Of a stretch of DNA of 64,000 nt, positions 29,113-38,867 are shown one piece after another. Source of the DNA: Chryseobacterium sp. G0162 (GTDB lineage Bacteria; Bacteroidota; Bacteroidia; Flavobacteriales; Weeksellaceae). Location: positions 1,116,001-1,180,000 of the forward strand of contig NZ_CP033922.1 in NCBI RefSeq assembly GCF_003815715.1, read 5' to 3'. A program made the translations under genes and the position numbers. Positions within the stretch are counted from its first letter, which is position 1. Each line of letters starts with the position of its first letter. Below the pieces are notes generated by a model. That model searched no databases and was not told the origin of the DNA. It saw nothing but the letters and a program-made list of their open reading frames with translations.

Positions 29113-29143
29113 AAAGGACGTTAGTTTTAATCTAACGTCCTTT
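29113..29143 (-). terminator. Rho-independent terminator of the Zn/Cd operon
   Basis: A perfect 12-bp stem (29113-29124 pairs with 29132-29143) with a 7-nt loop, starting 83 nt downstream of the stop of the P-type ATPase gene. The minus-strand tail is T-rich but not a pure T run. The stem is strong, so it may also act in the other direction. Confidence 0.6.
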
Positions 29144-29225
29144 GTACTCGTAAAAAATATTTTTGCAACTTACAATTTTACTTGCAGTTACATCGAATCT
29201 CTTGATATAATTTCTAAGAAAATAT

Positions 29226-31274
29226 TTACTTAAATTTCATTTTCTGAATTCTAACAGCATTTAATATAGCTAATAAAGCAACGCCTACGTCTGCAAAAAC
29301 GGCTTCCCACATTGTTGCTAATCCACCAGCTCCCAAAACCAATACAATCGCTTTTACAGCAAAAGCTAGGAAAATGTTTTGCCAAACGATCTTCCTGGTT
29401 TGCTTTCCGATATTGATTGCCATCGGTATTTTGCTTGGCTTATCATCCTGGATGACTACATCTGCAGTCTCGATGGTTGCATCACTTCCCAATCCGCCCA
29501 TTGCAATACCTACGTCGCTCAAGGCAACAACAGGAGCATCATTGACGCCGTCTCCCACAAAGGCAACTGTTTCATTTTGTGATTTGATCTCTTTTACTTT
29601 GTTGACCTTATCTTCCGGTAGCAGGTCACCGAAGGCATTATTGATTCCCAGTTGATCGGCAACAAATTGTACTACGGTGCTCTTGTCTCCGCTTAACATC
29701 GTGGTTTTTACACCTAAAGCTTTAAGTTTATCAACGCTCAGCTGTGCATCTGCTTTTATACTGTCTGCAATAGTAAGATAGCCTGCAAATTTTCCGCCAT
29801 AAGCGATTGCAATTATTGTATAAACGATATGCGTAGGGTCAAGATCATATTTGATATTGAACTTATCCATCAATTTAAAATTTCCCACAAGCAGATCTTT
29901 TCCTTTGATACTGGCTTTCAATCCGTGCCCAGCAATTTCTGCTGTATTTTCTAATTGTATAGAATGGTCGATTTCGCCGACATATTGATGGATTGCCGTA
30001 GCGACCGGATGGGTACTTTTGCTTTCTAAAGCATTTACCATCTTCAGAATTTCATCTTTATTAAATTCAGATTTTAAAGTAACTTCCTGAACTTTAAAGA
30101 CGCCCTCGGTCATTGTTCCGGTCTTGTCCATTACCACATTTTTAATATTGGCGATAATGTCTAAAAAATTACTTCCTTTAAACAGTATACCGTTCTTTGA
30201 AGCTGCGCCAATTCCGCCGAAATAACCTAGAGGAATGCTAATAACCAAAGCGCAAGGACAGGAGATAACTAAGAACACTAATGCTCTGTAAAGCCAGTCA
30301 CGGAAAACATAATTTTCCACGAACAGATATGGTAGTAGGCATATCAGTACTGCGAGTCCGACGACAATGGGTGTATAAATCCTTGCGAATTTTCGGATAA
30401 AAAGTTCGGTAGGTGCCTTCTGAGCCGTCGCATTTTGTACCAATTCTAAAATTTTGCTCAACTTACTGTCTTCGTAAGCAGTTGTAACTTTTACCTGAGC
30501 AATAGTCTGTAGATTGATCATTCCGGCAAGCACGCTCTCACCTTTGTTTTTGGTATCAGGCTTACTCTCACCAGTTAATGCAGCGGTATTGAACGATGCG
30601 GATTCACTTACCAACTCTCCGTCCAGAGCCAGCTTCTCTCCTGATCTTAGCTGTACAATATCCCCAATTTTCGCCTGTTTGGCAGGGATGGTTTTTGGTT
30701 GATTACCTTCGAGAACGGTCACTTCATCAGGACGCTGATCCAACAACGCCTTGATATTATTCTTCGCCCTCGAAACAGCAAGTGTCTGGAAAACTTCTCC
30801 TACACTGTAGAATAACATAACAGCAACCCCTTCCGGATATTCACCGATTGCAAATGCGCCTATAGTAGCAATGCCCATTAGAAAAAATTCCGAAAACACG
30901 TCACCTTTGGCGATGCTTTCATACGCTTCTTTTAAAACAGGTAAACCGACAGGCAAATAAGCCACCGCATACCATACGATCCTTACCCAGCCTTTAAACC
31001 ACTCCTGCGGAAAAAAGTTATCCAGTACGATCCCTATCAAAAGTATAACCAGAGAAATAATTGCTGGCAAAAACATTTGAAATGTATTTTTCTCCCCATC
31101 GTTATGGCCGCGCCCATCATCTTCATTTTGCGTTTCAGATTTATTATTCTCTGTAGAGCAGCAGCTACCATTATCAAGCAATTTTTTGGCACCTGCGTCT
31201 TTGTAAATTTTGCCTTCCTGCGCTGTACAACAAAGCTGGTTTCCTTCCTCGTCGTAAATATGTTTGTGTTCCAT
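29226..31274 (-). CDS. Zn2+/Cd2+/Pb2+ P-type ATPase (CadA/ZntA family)
   Basis: 682 residues. The CPC metal motif (339-341) lies in SCPCALVISIPL, typical of Zn/Cd/Pb exporters. TGES is present, the phosphorylated Asp is D383 in DKTGTMTEG, an HP motif (STHPVAT) and GDGVNDAP follow. There is no N-terminal HMA domain; instead about 60 residues contain CC-type cysteines and Asp/His-rich tracts. It exports divalent metals from the cytoplasm, complementing the RND pump encoded upstream. It lies 18 nt after the adaptor gene. Confidence 0.92.
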   Translation of the reverse strand: MEHKHIYDEEGNQLCCTAQEGKIYKDAGAKKLLDNGSCCSTENNKSETQNEDDGRGHNDGEKNTFQMFLPAIISLVILLIGIVLDNFFPQEWFKGWVRIVWYAVAYLPVGLPVLKEAYESIAKGDVFSEFFLMGIATIGAFAIGEYPEGVAVMLFYSVGEVFQTLAVSRAKNNIKALLDQRPDEVTVLEGNQPKTIPAKQAKIGDIVQLRSGEKLALDGELVSESASFNTAALTGESKPDTKNKGESVLAGMINLQTIAQVKVTTAYEDSKLSKILELVQNATAQKAPTELFIRKFARIYTPIVVGLAVLICLLPYLFVENYVFRDWLYRALVFLVISCPCALVISIPLGYFGGIGAASKNGILFKGSNFLDIIANIKNVVMDKTGTMTEGVFKVQEVTLKSEFNKDEILKMVNALESKSTHPVATAIHQYVGEIDHSIQLENTAEIAGHGLKASIKGKDLLVGNFKLMDKFNIKYDLDPTHIVYTIIAIAYGGKFAGYLTIADSIKADAQLSVDKLKALGVKTTMLSGDKSTVVQFVADQLGINNAFGDLLPEDKVNKVKEIKSQNETVAFVGDGVNDAPVVALSDVGIAMGGLGSDATIETADVVIQDDKPSKIPMAINIGKQTRKIVWQNIFLAFAVKAIVLVLGAGGLATMWEAVFADVGVALLAILNAVRIQKMKFK

Positions 31275-31292
31275 TACAGTTATTTTAAAAAT

Positions 31293-32549
31293 TTAATCTT
31301 CGTGTTCACCTGAATTACTTAGCTTAGCATTGACAAAAAATGCGCCTTTTACTACTATTTCAGCATTTGCCGGAATCTCATTGATAGCTGTAATCGCCGT
31401 GTAACCCATATCAGAAGAACCTTTTACAACTTCTATCTTTTCGAAATTAGCCATTTTTTCTGCTTTCTTAGATATTTTCTTTTCATTTAAATGTTCTCCT
31501 TCTCCCTCTTCTTGATGCTCTTCAGCCTTTTTGTCTGTTTTGATAAAAATGAAATATTTGCTGTCCGCTTCTACAATGGCTTCATTGGGAACCGCCGGCG
31601 TGGTACTTTTATCGAGACTTACGATTCCTGTGATATTCATTCCGTCGATCAATCCGGATTTGTTTCCTGTTACAGAACAGTGAACCGAGATTGTTTTGCT
31701 GTCGTTTTCAAAGGATGAACCAATGCTGTAGATTTTGGCATCGTACTCGGTTTCAGGATTATTTGTTAATTTAAAATGAACGATTTGCCCCACTTTCATT
31801 TTTGGCAGATCCTTTTCAAAAACCTGCAAATCAAGATGTAGGGAACCATTATCTATAATTTCCGCAACGGGTGATGAGATGTCAACATAACTTCCAATTT
31901 GTGCAGAAATAGTACTGATCGTTCCACTGATTGGTGATGTGATAACTAAACCCGATCGCAGATTTCCATTGTTGACATAGGCGGGATTGATGCCCATAAT
32001 CTGAAGCTGTCTCTGCAAAGATGATCTTTGTGTTCTCAGGGTTTTCAGTTCAGCATCTGAACTCTGAAGGTTCTTCTTTGCGCCGGCATCATTATCAAAT
32101 AATTCCTTTTGTCTCCTGTATTCCTGTTCTGCAAATGCAATCCTGCTTTTCACGGTCAGGTATTGCTCTTGCAACTGAATGTATTCCGGATTTGAAATGG
32201 AGGCAATTACCTGTCCTCTTCTTACAAAATCCCCGATCTGTACATTCAAAGTTTTAATAATCCCACCATACATTGATGTGACGGTCGCTTTATTATTGTT
32301 CGGAACTCTAAGTGCTCCATTGGCTTTGATGGTAGAAGTCAATTCCTTCATCTCAATCTTTCCTAGATTGATGCCAACCGCTTTAATCTGTTCTTCAGAC
32401 AGGCTTGCTATGGTCTGGGGAACCTCATCACCGCGTTCTTCTGCCTGCTCAGTTTTGATTTCGCTTTCCGATTCTGTGTTGGCCTCTTTCTTTCCACAGC
32501 TCATAAGAATAACAAAAACGAAAGCAGTATAGATGATATTTTTTTTCAT
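31293..32549 (-). CDS. RND periplasmic adaptor (CzcB/CusB-like membrane fusion protein)
   Basis: 418 residues; lipobox at Cys18 (LMSCGKK), then an adaptor fold: lipoyl-like IIKTLNVQIGDFVRRGQV, helical hairpin, GTISTISAQIGSYVDI and a beta-barrel. A His/Glu-rich insertion (about 340-360, EEHQEEGEGEHLNEKK) may bind metal. It bridges the RND pump and outer-membrane factor. It starts one base after the fused pump gene's stop, so they are translated together. Confidence 0.9.
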   Translation of the reverse strand: MKKNIIYTAFVFVILMSCGKKEANTESESEIKTEQAEERGDEVPQTIASLSEEQIKAVGINLGKIEMKELTSTIKANGALRVPNNNKATVTSMYGGIIKTLNVQIGDFVRRGQVIASISNPEYIQLQEQYLTVKSRIAFAEQEYRRQKELFDNDAGAKKNLQSSDAELKTLRTQRSSLQRQLQIMGINPAYVNNGNLRSGLVITSPISGTISTISAQIGSYVDISSPVAEIIDNGSLHLDLQVFEKDLPKMKVGQIVHFKLTNNPETEYDAKIYSIGSSFENDSKTISVHCSVTGNKSGLIDGMNITGIVSLDKSTTPAVPNEAIVEADSKYFIFIKTDKKAEEHQEEGEGEHLNEKKISKKAEKMANFEKIEVVKGSSDMGYTAITAINEIPANAEIVVKGAFFVNAKLSNSGEHED

Positions 32550-32550
32550 A

Positions 32551-35500
32551 TTATTTATTGATTAAAGAGTTAATGATGATTACAGACTGATTGACTTGTT
32601 GAATGGATTCCAGATACTTAAGCTGAATATTGGTTGCAGTCTGCAGAGCGAAAAGATATTCGACGTAGGAGATTTCTCCGGTTTTGTAACCGAGCTGACC
32701 TGCTTTTACGATTTTTTCTGCATTTGGAATAGCCTGACTTACATAATATTCATATTGCTGTACATCCTGCTTGTATTGGTCTAAGGCATTCTCAAGTTGA
32801 ACCGTCAATTGTTTTTGCTGGAGTTTTGCGTTCGATTCTGCCATTTGCCTCTGATAATCCAAAGACTGGATTCTCGCTTTCGTCGCTCCAAAAGTCAAAG
32901 GAATTGAAATCCCAACATTGGCAATGTGAAATCGGTTTCCTGCATCAAAATACTTTTCCTGCCCATTGAGTGTATGAAAACCTATGATTGACTGGTTCGT
33001 GTAACCCAAACTGAACTCAGGTAAGCCCTGCGATCGCTCTACGTTTTTATTTTTCTCGGCAATTTCCATTTCCTGGTAGAATGCTTTGACGGTTGGATGA
33101 TTGGCAATTGTAGTGCTGTCCAGAACATACTCCGCTTTCATCGGCTCATAATTTTCTTTAAACAAAACCTTTATATCATTGTCTGTATTTAATAGTGCTT
33201 TCAGATTTTTGTATGCATTATCAAGATAAATTTTATTCTGATTTAGCAATAGACCGATCTCCCCTTTCTGAGTTTCTGCTGTACTGATTTCAATTTTTTT
33301 GATGTCACCTGCATTGAATCTGACAGTGGCTATCCTGATAAAATCCTGATAAAGGCTGTCGAGCTTCATCAGTTTGGTCTGGTTGTAGTGCAGATATTCA
33401 ATCTGGTAAAAATAAGTTCTGACCTGCCGTGCAACTTCGTTGACGGTGATGTCTTTACTGATCTGTTTAGCTTTAATCTCTTCTGCAATCAGGTCTTTTC
33501 TGGCTTTGAACAGAGTCGGAAATGGTATGCTCTGCGAAATGGAAAACGACTGGTCGAACTTCGGACTGTTGTATTGACCTAACTGTGCATTGAAATTCAT
33601 TTTTGGCAGTTCATTAGCGGTCGGTTTCAAGGCCTCGGAAACTTTAATATCCAAATCTTTCGTTTTTATTGAATAACTATTGCTCAATGCCATTTCTGTA
33701 GCCTGTTCCACAGAAAGTGTTTTTGTTGTTTGAGCATTCAATGTTTGTCCGACAAGTAGAAATCCTAACACGATAATTGTTGTCAAAGATTTCATCTTCA
33801 TATTTTTAATTCTGAAGTTACTGTTGAAAATGATGTAAAGAATCGGTAGAACAAATAGCGTCAGAAACGTCGCAGTGATCAAGCCACCTATTACCACCGT
33901 TGCCAAAGGTTTCTGAACTTCTGCTCCGGCTCCTGTTGAAATTGCCATTGGAAGAAATCCTAATGAAGCCACTGTTGCGGTCATCAGAACTGGCCGAAGT
34001 CTAGTTTTAGTACCTTCTACGACACGTTTCATAAGATTTGTTTCGCCATCTTTTTCCAGCTGATTAAATGTTCCTATGAGGACAATTCCGTTGAGAACAG
34101 CAACGCCAAACAATGCGATAAAACCTATTCCGGCACTGATACTGAATGGCATATCTCTGATCAATAAGGCGAAGATCCCGCCGATGGCACTCATCGGTAT
34201 CGCAGTAAAAATTAATGCAGCCTGCTTAAATGAGCGGAAGGTGAAGTATAACAAGAAAAATATCAGGAGTAAAGAAACCGGAACAGCAATCAGCAATCTC
34301 TTGCTCGCATCCTGCAGATTCTCAAACTGTCCGCCATAAGTGAAATAATATCCCGATGGCAGCTTTATTTGTTGTTCAAGTCTGCTTTGAATGTCATCGA
34401 CAACACTTTCTACATCCCGACCTTTGACATTAAAACCTACAACTATTCTTCGTTTCCCTTCTTCACGGCTGATCTGTGCCGGGCCGAGTTTATAGCCGAT
34501 ATTAGCCACTTGAGAAAGTGGGATTTGGTTTCCTGTATTGGTGGATATCATCAGATTATTGACATCATCAATATTAGCTCTGTGCAGGCTGTCCAAACGA
34601 ATCACCAGATCAAACCGTCTTTCGTTTTCAAAAACCTGACCTGCGGCTTTACCCGCAAATGCAGTGCTTAAAGTATTATTGACATCCTCAATATTTAGTC
34701 CGTAATTTGCCATTCTTGTGCGGTCATACTCCACATTGATCTGTGGAAGTCCGCTGATACGCTCAATCTGAGGCGCTGTTGTTCCGTCAATAGTCTGAAT
34801 TACTTTTCCAACTTTATCCGCATAAATAGCGAGAGAATCCAAATTTTCACCGAAAATTTTCACGGCCACATCCTGGCGAATTCCCGTCATCAGTTCATTA
34901 AAGCGCATCTGTATCGGCTGGTTTTTCTCGAAAAATACACCGGGAATCAATTCTAGTTGTTCTGAAATTTCGTCCGCTAATTCATCATAAGATTTATCAC
35001 TTTTCCATTCATTTTGTGGCTTTAAAACAATGATCAGATCTGTAGCTTCAAAAGGCATTGGGTCGGTAGGTACTTCGGCAGCCCCTGTTTTTCCCACCAC
35101 CATTTTTACCTCATCAAATTTCTTGATAATTCTGGAAGCCTGCATTGAAGTCTCAATGCTTTGCGACAGGGAGCTTCCCTGAGGCAAGATGCAATGAAAA
35201 GCAAAATCGCCTTCCTGTAACTGTGGGATAAATTCGCCACCCATTCGACTGAATATAAATAGGCTCACTGCAAATAAAAGTACCGTAACGGAAACAATTA
35301 TACCCTTGATTTTGATAGCTCTTTTTAGTAATGGTTGATAGATACCCTGAAGTTTATTCATCAGCTTATCTGAAAAAGTCTCCTTTTGTGATATTTTTTT
35401 TGATAAAAACAATGCGCTCATCATCGGGATATAGGTCAGAGATAAGATCAAAGCTCCCAAAATAGCAAACCCTACTGTTTTTGCCATCGGTGTAAACATT

Positions 35501-36915
35501 TTCCCTTCAACACCGACCAAAGTTAAAATAGGAATGTAAACGATCAGAATGATGATCTCGCCAAATGCCGCACTATTTCTGATTTTCGAGGCGGAAAGAA
35601 AAACTTCTTCATTCATCTCAGACTGCGTCAGTTTCTGCGTAGATTTTCTAAGTCCTAAATGATGGAGTGTCGCTTCCACGATAATCACGGCACCATCAAC
35701 GATTAACCCAAAATCTATTGCGCCTAAACTCATTAAATTGGCACTGACCCCAAAAACATTCATCATTCCTAATGCAAAAAGGAGTGATAATGGGATTGCT
35801 GAGGCAACGATCAATCCTGCTCTTAAATTCCCTAAGAATACAACCAATACAAAAATCACGATGAGTGCTCCTTCAATAAGATTCTTTTCAACTGTACTGA
35901 TTGCTCTGCCAACAAGGTTTGTCCTATCAAGAAAAGGTTCTATTACAATATCGTCTGGCAAAGATTTTTGAATAGTAGGAATTTTATCTTTGATGAGATT
36001 TACAACTTCACTGCTGTTCGAACCTTTTAGCATCATTACAATGCCACCAACAGCATCTACATTACCATTGTATGTCATGGCTCCGTAACGAACTGCACTT
36101 CCAATACGAACATCAGCTACATCTTTAATGAAAATAGGGACATTTCCTTTGTCATTCTTGACTGCTATATTTTTAATATCCTCAAGAGAAGTTACGACAC
36201 CTATGCCACGGATAAAATAGGCATTCGGCTTTTTGTCTATGAAAGCACCTCCTGTGTTCTGATTGTTTTTCTCCAATGCAGTAAAAAGGTCTGTGATGCT
36301 GATCCCCATTGCTCGGAGCCGATTGGGATCGACAGCCACTTCATACTGTTTCAGTTCCCCTCCAAAACTGTTGACCTCCGCAACTCCCGGCGTTCCGTTC
36401 AGTTGTCTTCTGACGATCCAGTCCTGCATAGTTCTCAGCTCCTTAGATGAATATTTTTTTTCACTTCCTTTCTTCGGATGCAGAATATACTGATATACAT
36501 CTCCTAAGCCAGTACTCACAGGTGCAAGTTCTGGTGTGCCAACACCTTTTGGAATTTCTTCTGAAGCTTCTTTTAATTTTTCACTGATCAGCTGGCGTGC
36601 AAAATATATATCGACATCTTCTTTAAATACCACGGTAATAACAGAAAGGCCGAATCTTGAGATACTTCGAGTCTCTTCAATATCTGGTATATTGGCGATG
36701 CTTTGCTCAATGGGGAAAGTGACCAGCTGTTCCACTTCCTGACCCGCAAGTGTTGGACAGACAGTTATGATCTGCACTTGATTGTTGGTGATATCGGGCA
36801 CAGCATCAATGGGCAATCGGTTTGCGCTCCATACACCCCATAGTATCAGTAACAAGGTCATTATTCCTATGACGATCTTGTTGTTGATGCTAAATTTTAT
36901 GATTTTATCTAACAT
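32551..36915 (-). CDS. CzcA/CusA heavy-metal RND pump fused to a CzcC-like outer-membrane factor
   Basis: 1454 residues. Residues 1 to about 1030 are a complete HME-family RND transporter with twelve membrane helices expected and typical sequences (LPIDAVPDITNNQVQ, EIPKGVGTPELAPVSTGLG, GEFIPQLQEGDF). From about residue 1039 an outer-membrane-efflux (TolC/CzcC) domain follows with its own signal-like stretch (MKMKSLTTIIVLGFLLVG...LNAQ). This fusion is known in Bacteroidetes, but its topology is odd: the OMF must reach the outer membrane. An internal start at 33801 or processing could release it. Operon with adaptor and ATPase. Confidence 0.9.
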   Translation of the reverse strand: MLDKIIKFSINNKIVIGIMTLLLILWGVWSANRLPIDAVPDITNNQVQIITVCPTLAGQEVEQLVTFPIEQSIANIPDIEETRSISRFGLSVITVVFKEDVDIYFARQLISEKLKEASEEIPKGVGTPELAPVSTGLGDVYQYILHPKKGSEKKYSSKELRTMQDWIVRRQLNGTPGVAEVNSFGGELKQYEVAVDPNRLRAMGISITDLFTALEKNNQNTGGAFIDKKPNAYFIRGIGVVTSLEDIKNIAVKNDKGNVPIFIKDVADVRIGSAVRYGAMTYNGNVDAVGGIVMMLKGSNSSEVVNLIKDKIPTIQKSLPDDIVIEPFLDRTNLVGRAISTVEKNLIEGALIVIFVLVVFLGNLRAGLIVASAIPLSLLFALGMMNVFGVSANLMSLGAIDFGLIVDGAVIIVEATLHHLGLRKSTQKLTQSEMNEEVFLSASKIRNSAAFGEIIILIVYIPILTLVGVEGKMFTPMAKTVGFAILGALILSLTYIPMMSALFLSKKISQKETFSDKLMNKLQGIYQPLLKRAIKIKGIIVSVTVLLFAVSLFIFSRMGGEFIPQLQEGDFAFHCILPQGSSLSQSIETSMQASRIIKKFDEVKMVVGKTGAAEVPTDPMPFEATDLIIVLKPQNEWKSDKSYDELADEISEQLELIPGVFFEKNQPIQMRFNELMTGIRQDVAVKIFGENLDSLAIYADKVGKVIQTIDGTTAPQIERISGLPQINVEYDRTRMANYGLNIEDVNNTLSTAFAGKAAGQVFENERRFDLVIRLDSLHRANIDDVNNLMISTNTGNQIPLSQVANIGYKLGPAQISREEGKRRIVVGFNVKGRDVESVVDDIQSRLEQQIKLPSGYYFTYGGQFENLQDASKRLLIAVPVSLLLIFFLLYFTFRSFKQAALIFTAIPMSAIGGIFALLIRDMPFSISAGIGFIALFGVAVLNGIVLIGTFNQLEKDGETNLMKRVVEGTKTRLRPVLMTATVASLGFLPMAISTGAGAEVQKPLATVVIGGLITATFLTLFVLPILYIIFNSNFRIKNMKMKSLTTIIVLGFLLVGQTLNAQTTKTLSVEQATEMALSNSYSIKTKDLDIKVSEALKPTANELPKMNFNAQLGQYNSPKFDQSFSISQSIPFPTLFKARKDLIAEEIKAKQISKDITVNEVARQVRTYFYQIEYLHYNQTKLMKLDSLYQDFIRIATVRFNAGDIKKIEISTAETQKGEIGLLLNQNKIYLDNAYKNLKALLNTDNDIKVLFKENYEPMKAEYVLDSTTIANHPTVKAFYQEMEIAEKNKNVERSQGLPEFSLGYTNQSIIGFHTLNGQEKYFDAGNRFHIANVGISIPLTFGATKARIQSLDYQRQMAESNAKLQQKQLTVQLENALDQYKQDVQQYEYYVSQAIPNAEKIVKAGQLGYKTGEISYVEYLFALQTATNIQLKYLESIQQVNQSVIIINSLINK

Positions 36916-37041
36916 TTAATTTTAATTTTATTGAAATTGCTTACGAATTCAAAGCAGCCACAAACTCCTGTAAAAAGTACAGAAGTCTTAACCATTAAAG
37001 ACACTGCTTTACGGCAAAATCTTTAAAACTATCAAAAAAAA

Positions 37042-37368
37042 TTAAATCTTAGGGGGTTGCCAGATATGGTCATAAACCTGATAGGCAATGTTATTCTTAT
37101 GAAAAAGAATTTTTTTGGAAAAATAGAATTGAACCTGCAAAGGAATTTCCAGCAAAGGTTCTACCTTAAAGGCAATAACACTTACATGGCTACAGTTGCA
37201 CATGCAAAAAGGAGAACAAGTACCATCATTACTACCCGGCTGGGAATTCTCGGAACTTATGGAAATCTCACTATGATGACCTACAACACGCTGCGTTTCA
37301 ACATCACTGCAAGGAATGATAAGCAGTGCTACGAAATAAAATGTTAATAGAAGTCTCAAAATTTTCAC
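37042..37368 (-). CDS. DUF6660-like Cys-rich secreted protein
   Basis: 108 residues: hydrophobic N-terminus, a Ser/His-rich middle with the cluster CSPFCMCNCSH, and a C-terminus ending in IWQPPKI. I believe this is the DUF6660 family seen beside flavobacterial metal-efflux operons, but this is from memory. It would be a periplasmic metal-binding factor. It is the first gene of the Zn/Cd operon, divergent from arsR, and shares its tail with the protein at 47823-48215. Confidence 0.65.
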   Translation of the reverse strand: MKILRLLLTFYFVALLIIPCSDVETQRVVGHHSEISISSENSQPGSNDGTCSPFCMCNCSHVSVIAFKVEPLLEIPLQVQFYFSKKILFHKNNIAYQVYDHIWQPPKI

Positions 37369-37372
37369 TTTA

Positions 37373-37380
37373 CAAAAGTA
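37373..37380 (-). promoter_or_regulatory. Candidate -7 box (TAnnTTTG) of the Zn/Cd operon
   Basis: On the minus strand the octamer TACTTTTG, a match to the Bacteroidetes -7 consensus, lies 4 nt before the ATG at 37368. A TTTG-type -33 element is not obvious at the usual distance. If used, the transcript would be nearly leaderless. Confidence 0.35.
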
Positions 37381-37470
37381 TAAAATTTTTATTTATGTTT
37401 TACTTTTAGTAAAAACTATCTTACACGTGATTGAAGAAAAAAGATAAATTATTTTTTATATTTAGTATAA

Positions 37471-37486
37471 ATCGTAATATTGCAAT
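37471..37486 (+). promoter_or_regulatory. ArsR operator candidate 1 (upstream of arsR copy 1)
   Basis: A 16-bp near-palindrome, ATCGTAATATTGCAAT, related to ATCGnAATATTnCGAT. It lies 16 bp before the arsR start at 37503 and recurs at three more places in this window, always just upstream of an ars gene. Confidence 0.6.
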
Positions 37487-37502
37487 ATTTAATAACAAAA
37501 TT

Positions 37503-37829
37503 ATGGGAGCTACTAAGACAGAACATTTTACAGATCAACAAAATCAAATTGCAACTATTGCAAAAGCAGTAGGGCATCCTGCGCGAATAGCGATTATTGA
37601 GTATCTGATGAAAGTCAATGAATGTATCTGTGGAGATATCGTGAACGAATTGCCTTTAGCTCAACCGACCGTCTCTCAGCATTTGAAAGAACTGAAAAAT
37701 GCCGGGATCATAAAAGGTAACATTTCCGGAAACGCTATCTGCTATTGTATAGACGAAAAGACCATCGAAATTCTCAACACTTATTTTTCCGCAATAGTAC
37801 AAACGGTTACCAAATCAAAATGCTGCTAA
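37503..37829 (+). CDS. arsR: ArsR family arsenic repressor, copy 1
   Basis: 108 residues from the ATG at 37503; a 24-residue extension upstream is open but the paralogous gene at 41439 begins at the same MGxTKTE. Winged-helix motif (QPTVSQHLKELKNAGIIKGN) and the Cys pair ECIC in the As-binding position, with a CC terminus. It should repress until As(III) binds Cys residues. It heads a five-gene ars operon. Confidence 0.9.
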   Translation: MGATKTEHFTDQQNQIATIAKAVGHPARIAIIEYLMKVNECICGDIVNELPLAQPTVSQHLKELKNAGIIKGNISGNAICYCIDEKTIEILNTYFSAIVQTVTKSKCC

Positions 37830-37850
37830 GCGTTTTTTTAACCTTAATAT

Positions 37851-37866
37851 ATCGCAATATTGCATT
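37851..37866 (+). promoter_or_regulatory. ArsR operator candidate 2 (upstream of the DUF6428-like gene)
   Basis: ATCGCAATATTGCATT, containing the perfect 10-bp palindrome GCAATATTGC, 20 bp before the ATG at 37887. It suggests a second regulated start within the ars operon. Confidence 0.55.
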
Positions 37867-37886
37867 TAACCTATATAGATTTAATT

Positions 37887-38360
37887 ATGAAATTATCAGA
37901 AGTCAAACAAATTTTGCCAACATTAGAAAATGTTGAATTCCAATTAGAAAATGGAGTTTTCGTTCCGGAACATTTTCACGTTACGGAAGTAGGTATGATT
38001 AATAAAAACTTTATTGATTGTGGCGGTGTGATCCGTTCAGAGAAGGTTGTGAATTTTCAGCTTTGGAATGCAGACGATTTTGAACATCGTTTGAAGCCTA
38101 ACAAATTACTCAACATTATCAAACTTTCTGAAGATAAATTAGGAATCGAGGATTTTGATATTGAAGTTGAATATCAAAGTGATACGATTGGAAAATATGA
38201 TCTAGAATTCAATGGGAAAACATTTATTCTAAAAAATAAGACCACAGCTTGTTTAGCACAGGACGCTTGTGGAATTGCATCAGAAAAAGAAAAGAAAAAC
38301 TTATCCGAACTTAATGTTAATCAAAACAATTCTTGCACACCAGGTGACGGATGTTGCTAA
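37887..38360 (+). CDS. DUF6428-like arsenic-operon protein, copy 1
   Basis: 157 residues, start fixed by alignment with the paralogue at 41828. The body is a small alpha/beta domain (FQLENGVFVPEHFHVTEVG), and the end is Cys-rich: CLAQDACG, then SCTPGDGCC. The paired cysteines and its place in both ars operons suggest As(III) binding or delivery, but the function is unknown to me. Confidence concerns the gene, not its role. Confidence 0.75.
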   Translation: MKLSEVKQILPTLENVEFQLENGVFVPEHFHVTEVGMINKNFIDCGGVIRSEKVVNFQLWNADDFEHRLKPNKLLNIIKLSEDKLGIEDFDIEVEYQSDTIGKYDLEFNGKTFILKNKTTACLAQDACGIASEKEKKNLSELNVNQNNSCTPGDGCC

Positions 38361-38370
38361 TTCAGTTGCT

Positions 38371-38862
38371 ATGGAAATAAAGCCGATTACCAAAGAAAAT
38401 TTTCCAGAGTTGGTGGAGATCTATGGTCAGAGATTAGCAACCAACATTGCCACTTTTCAAAATGATTCGCCAATATGGGAAGATTGGGATAAAGGACACC
38501 TTAATTTTTGCAGGATCAGTATTTATGAAAATAACGAAATGTTTGCTTGGGCTGCATTATCTCCTGTCTCCAGCAGATGTGTTTATTCGGGCGTAGCTGA
38601 AGTAAGTGTTTATGTAGCAACAATTGCAAGAGGAAAAGGGATTGGTGAAATGTTGTTGAATGAATTGATTAAACAAAGTGAGTCAAATGAAATATGGACT
38701 TTACAATCCGGGATATTTGCAGAAAACCAAAATAGCATAAGATTACACGAGAAATGTGGTTTCAGGATCGTCGGCTATAGGGAAAAAATTGGAAGAAAGA
38801 ATGGGGTTTGGAAAGACACTGTATTGATGGAACGAAGAAGTAAAATTACTGGAATCAACTAA
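38371..38862 (+). CDS. arsN: GNAT acetyltransferase, ArsN-like (arsinothricin N-acetyltransferase candidate)
   Basis: 163 residues from the ATG at 38371, 10 nt after the previous stop. A longer frame from 38269 overlaps it and is unlikely. GNAT motifs AEVSVYVATIARGKGIGEMLL and the PAT-family NSIRLHEKCGFRIVGYREK place it with phosphinothricin/arsinothricin acetyltransferases. In ars operons ArsN detoxifies arsinothricin by acetylating its amino group; that substrate is inference. It is absent from the second ars operon. Confidence 0.75.
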   Translation: MEIKPITKENFPELVEIYGQRLATNIATFQNDSPIWEDWDKGHLNFCRISIYENNEMFAWAALSPVSSRCVYSGVAEVSVYVATIARGKGIGEMLLNELIKQSESNEIWTLQSGIFAENQNSIRLHEKCGFRIVGYREKIGRKNGVWKDTVLMERRSKITGIN

Positions 38863-38867
38863 ACATT

